Shown here one piece after another: positions 61,454-64,000 of a stretch of DNA of 64,000 nucleotides. The notes beneath the pieces are model-generated. The model made no database searches, had not been told where the DNA came from, and saw only the letters and a program-made list of their open reading frames with translations. The position numbers and the translations under genes are program-made. Origin of the DNA: Cryobacterium sp. Y11 (GTDB taxonomy: Bacteria; Actinomycetota; Actinomycetes; Actinomycetales; Microbacteriaceae); assembly GCF_002929535.1 (NCBI RefSeq), contig NZ_PJJO01000061.1, positions 124,001-188,000 on the forward strand. Reading direction: 5' to 3'. Within the stretch, counting starts at the first letter, position 1, and every line of letters starts with the position of its first letter.

Positions 61454-63580
61454 TCAATCGCTCAGGAGCCATACCGCCCCCTGCACTGTCGGTTCCAGGC
61501 GCCAGCCCGGTTCCACCAGATACGTGGTGTTTTCGGTCGTGACGATCGCCGGTCCGTGGATCACGTATTCGTGTTTGAGCGCGTCGGCGTCGTAGACAGG
61601 GGTATCGACCGGGCCGGCGATGCTCGTGAAGTGCACCGAACGCCGCGAGACTGGTACCGGCTTGATCTTCTCGCCGCCGGTGTGAATCGACTCGAAGGCA
61701 ATGACTTCGCCCTCGATATAGGACGCAACGCGAATGGTCTGCGCACGGACGCCCGCCTCTGGCGCCTGGGTGCCCGCGCCGTAGCGTTCGCCAAAGAGCT
61801 CGGAGAACGTCTTGATCAGGTGCAGCACGTCGGCAACTCCGTTGACCCGGTTAATGTTGAACGCGACAGCAGTGGTGACGAGCTGGTTGCCGTAGCGCAT
61901 GTCCATTTCGAGGCGGTAGCGCACGTCGGCGCGGTCGTACCCCTGGCGCACGAGGTCTTCGGCGCCCTTCGCTTCAAGCTCTTCGATGTACCCGTTGAGC
62001 GCTTCATACTGGGCGTAGAGGCTGCGTTTAATCGGTTCGTAGAGCACGACGTAGGCGCTGCGTTCGTGAATGTGCAGCGGACGCATATTGCCGGCCCCGA
62101 GCGCGGAGAACACCGAGGCGAACGGCGGAAACAGGATACGGCTGATGCCGGCGCTCGCCGCGATGCCGCAGGCATGCAGCGGACCGTTACCGCCGTAGGC
62201 GAGCATCGTGTAGTCCTCGATCAGCCCGCCGCGCGAGCGCAGCTCTTTCTCGATGCCGATCGCCATCTGTTCGTCGACAGTCTTCTTAATAACCTTGGCA
62301 ACCTCAACCGCGTCCAGGTCGAGCTCGTCGCTGAGCGTCTCATCGATGACATAGATCGAACGTTTTTTGTTGAGCTTAATATGCCCGTTGGCGTAATTGT
62401 CCGGGTCGAGGTAGCCGAGTACCAGGTCGGCGTCGGTGACCGTTGGGCGCAGGCCACCGCGGTCATAGCAGGCCGGGCCCGGGTCGCTTCCGGCTGACTC
62501 CGGACCGATTTGGAGGGCATGGTGAATTCGGTTGTAGGCGGCGATAGATCCGCCGCCGGCGCCAAGTGTGTTCAGGTGAATCATCGGTGCCGAGACCATC
62601 CAGCGCCCGATGGTGGGCTGAAAGTCGTAGTGCCGCACACCACCTTCTGGCACTAGTCCGATGTCGAACGAGGTGCCGCCCATGTCCATTGACACGACGT
62701 CGCCGAGGCCGGTCGACTCCGACAGATGCTGGGCCGCACCGACGCCGGCGATCGGTCCCGAGTGAATCGTTTGTAGGGCATCCGTTGAATTGGGCTGGGC
62801 CATGCCGCCCGAATTGTGAATGACGAGCATCGGCTTCTCGTACCCGGAGTCGCGCAGGTTATTAGAAAGCTGATTGAGTGCGTGAAACATGGTCTCGTGC
62901 AAGAACGCGTCGACGACGGTGGCCATTGCCCGTACGTACTCGCCCTTACGGCCAGACACCTGGCTGCTCAGCAGCACCGGAATGGACCCGAGTTCGTGCG
63001 TGGGGTACTCGTCGAGAATGATCTCCAGAATGCGTTCCTCGTGCACCGAGTTCTCGGTGGCATTGGTCAATGCAATGACGATCGCCTCTGCGCCGTTGTC
63101 GACGAGCTCGCGCACCTGGGTACGCACATCGTCGTACATGAGTGGCACGAGCACCTCGCCGACCGAATCAATGCGTTCCCGCACCGAACGGATGAGCCGG
63201 CGCGGCACGAGCGGTTCGGGTCGCTGAGCATCCGGCATGTCGCCCTGCTTGACCGCGTCGAGCCCCTCGCCGTAGCCACGGCCGCGCGAGAGCGGGATGG
63301 TGTCTTCGAAGCCGTGGGTGACGATCGCCGCGACCCGGGGGCCCTTGCCCTCGATCAGGGCGTTGGTGCCGAGAGTCGTGGCATACCGCACCGAGTCGAC
63401 CTCTTTGAGGGCGGTTTCGCGGCTGATTCCAGCGCGCTCGCAGGCCCGGTCAAGGGCCTCGTTGAAGCCGAGCGCCAGGTTGTGGTGGGTGGTGAGAGCC
63501 TTCGATTCGATGTAAATGTCGTCCCAGACGAAGAAACAGTCGCTGAACGTGCCACCGATGTCTACCGAGATCCGTTTCAC
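61454..63580 (-). CDS. acxA: Acetone carboxylase beta subunit (hydantoinase A family)
   Basis: 708-aa. The actin-like ATPase start ISVDIGGTFSDCFFV, TTLGTNALIEGKG, VVSMDMGGTSFDIGL and GNGPLHACGIA are the HyuA hallmarks. This subunit binds ATP and phosphorylates ketone/bicarbonate. GTG start with GAAGGG eight bases before it; two bases separate it from the acxC stop, so the genes are one operon. Confidence 0.93.
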   Translation of the reverse strand: MKRISVDIGGTFSDCFFVWDDIYIESKALTTHHNLALGFNEALDRACERAGISRETALKEVDSVRYATTLGTNALIEGKGPRVAAIVTHGFEDTIPLSRGRGYGEGLDAVKQGDMPDAQRPEPLVPRRLIRSVRERIDSVGEVLVPLMYDDVRTQVRELVDNGAEAIVIALTNATENSVHEERILEIILDEYPTHELGSIPVLLSSQVSGRKGEYVRAMATVVDAFLHETMFHALNQLSNNLRDSGYEKPMLVIHNSGGMAQPNSTDALQTIHSGPIAGVGAAQHLSESTGLGDVVSMDMGGTSFDIGLVPEGGVRHYDFQPTIGRWMVSAPMIHLNTLGAGGGSIAAYNRIHHALQIGPESAGSDPGPACYDRGGLRPTVTDADLVLGYLDPDNYANGHIKLNKKRSIYVIDETLSDELDLDAVEVAKVIKKTVDEQMAIGIEKELRSRGGLIEDYTMLAYGGNGPLHACGIAASAGISRILFPPFASVFSALGAGNMRPLHIHERSAYVVLYEPIKRSLYAQYEALNGYIEELEAKGAEDLVRQGYDRADVRYRLEMDMRYGNQLVTTAVAFNINRVNGVADVLHLIKTFSELFGERYGAGTQAPEAGVRAQTIRVASYIEGEVIAFESIHTGGEKIKPVPVSRRSVHFTSIAGPVDTPVYDADALKHEYVIHGPAIVTTENTTYLVEPGWRLEPTVQGAVWLLSD

Positions 63581-63582
63581 GG

Positions 63583-64000
63583 TCAGCGCCCTTCAGTCTG
63601 GTGCGAGTGGGGTGCCACGGAGTCGAATCGGGCGCTCAGATCGGTTACGGCGTTTTCGCCGGGGCCATAGTTGACGACCTCTTCAGGGTTACCGCCATGG
63701 GCTTCCCATTTCTCGCGCAGGGAGTCGATGTCCCACAGCATGTCGACGGTCGGCGGATGCCCCGGCGGAAGGTATTCGGCTTCAATCTGGGTTCCACAGG
63801 TGGGGCAGTAAAACTCTAGGATGCGGCAGAAAATCGGGTCGGGGGAGAACGTAAATTCGTACTTTTCCGGGTCGATCACCGGGGGATGAATCTCTTGGGG
63901 GTCTCGGTCGTAGACCAGGGTGCCCTCCTTGTAATTGCCGCGAGCATCGCCGAAATCGTGGGCGCAGATGCGGCAGATCCACCGCTCCGTGTCGAGGTCG
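63583..64000 (-). CDS. acxC: Acetone carboxylase gamma subunit (5' truncated by window edge)
   Basis: About 139 residues visible, the start lies beyond base 64000. Two Cys-x2-Cys pairs (WICRICAHDFGD and FYCPTCGTQIEAE) form the zinc site of the gamma subunit, and DARGNYKEGTLVYDRDP, then QEIHPP, are family-typical. It is the first gene seen of the minus-strand acx operon. Confidence 0.92.
   Translation of the reverse strand, partial: DLDTERWICRICAHDFGDARGNYKEGTLVYDRDPQEIHPPVIDPEKYEFTFSPDPIFCRILEFYCPTCGTQIEAEYLPPGHPPTVDMLWDIDSLREKWEAHGGNPEEVVNYGPGENAVTDLSARFDSVAPHSHQTEGR

Overview
The window is high-GC actinobacterial chromosome, most likely from a Microbacteriaceae relative (Cryobacterium/Leifsonia/Salinibacterium-like). 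Grounds: DUF4245 and DUF6264-type proteins, an IspH/XseA/XseB/FumC neighbourhood, a class II FBPase (GlpX) divergent from a class II aldolase, GTG/TTG starts, and several apparently leaderless genes with a TANNNT box 6-8 nt before the start codon. The assignment is inferred from gene content, not from a marker gene.

Left arm (1-30417), ordinary chromosome: the 3' part of an AzgA-type purine permease; a minus-strand catabolic operon (glutamine-synthetase-like ligase, gamma-glutamyl hydrolase, aldehyde dehydrogenase, SDR, FCD-type GntR regulator) divergent from an ethanolamine-type permease, which together suggest glutamylation-based ethanolamine use; VOC, FAH-family, Ada/AlkA, GlcD, PrsW, FKBP, PNPOx and BCCT genes; a decayed HNH gene; fumC, carbonic anhydrase, DUF4245, xseB, xseA; ispH; fba/glpX; rmuC; a DnaQ-like exonuclease; and ychF.

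Island (about 30418-46756): this is the most unusual part. The last 51 bp of ychF (coding DGDVVEFRF plus a short tail and stop) recur as at least eight further, progressively degenerate, same-orientation copies (R1-R6, R8-R10; R6 is weak). Most copies lie just after a plus-strand cargo gene. Cargo includes a DUF262/DUF1524 GmrSD-like nuclease whose C-terminus is encoded by repeat R1, a HEPN-motif protein, a disrupted PD-(D/E)XK nuclease, membrane proteins of unknown function, a 1274-aa protein with a nuclease-like N-terminus, and fragments of GNAT, HigA, IS3 and IS21 genes. A canonical YchF ending ([11 protein letters not shown]) lies 14 kb downstream of ychF. I read this as serial insertion of integron-like or genomic-island elements at the ychF 3' end, each regenerating the ychF terminus, which has built a defence-type cassette array. 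No integrase is visible.

Right arm (46757-64000): a secreted beta-propeller protein, an atypical SDR, a P450-HemY pair, a divergent quinol-type nitric oxide reductase operon (norB, a Cys-motif membrane protein, an SPFH protein, a small membrane protein), a radical SAM/SPASM protein, dodecin, and a minus-strand acetone carboxylase operon (acxC-acxA-acxB plus an unrecognised 267-aa protein) that runs off the window end.
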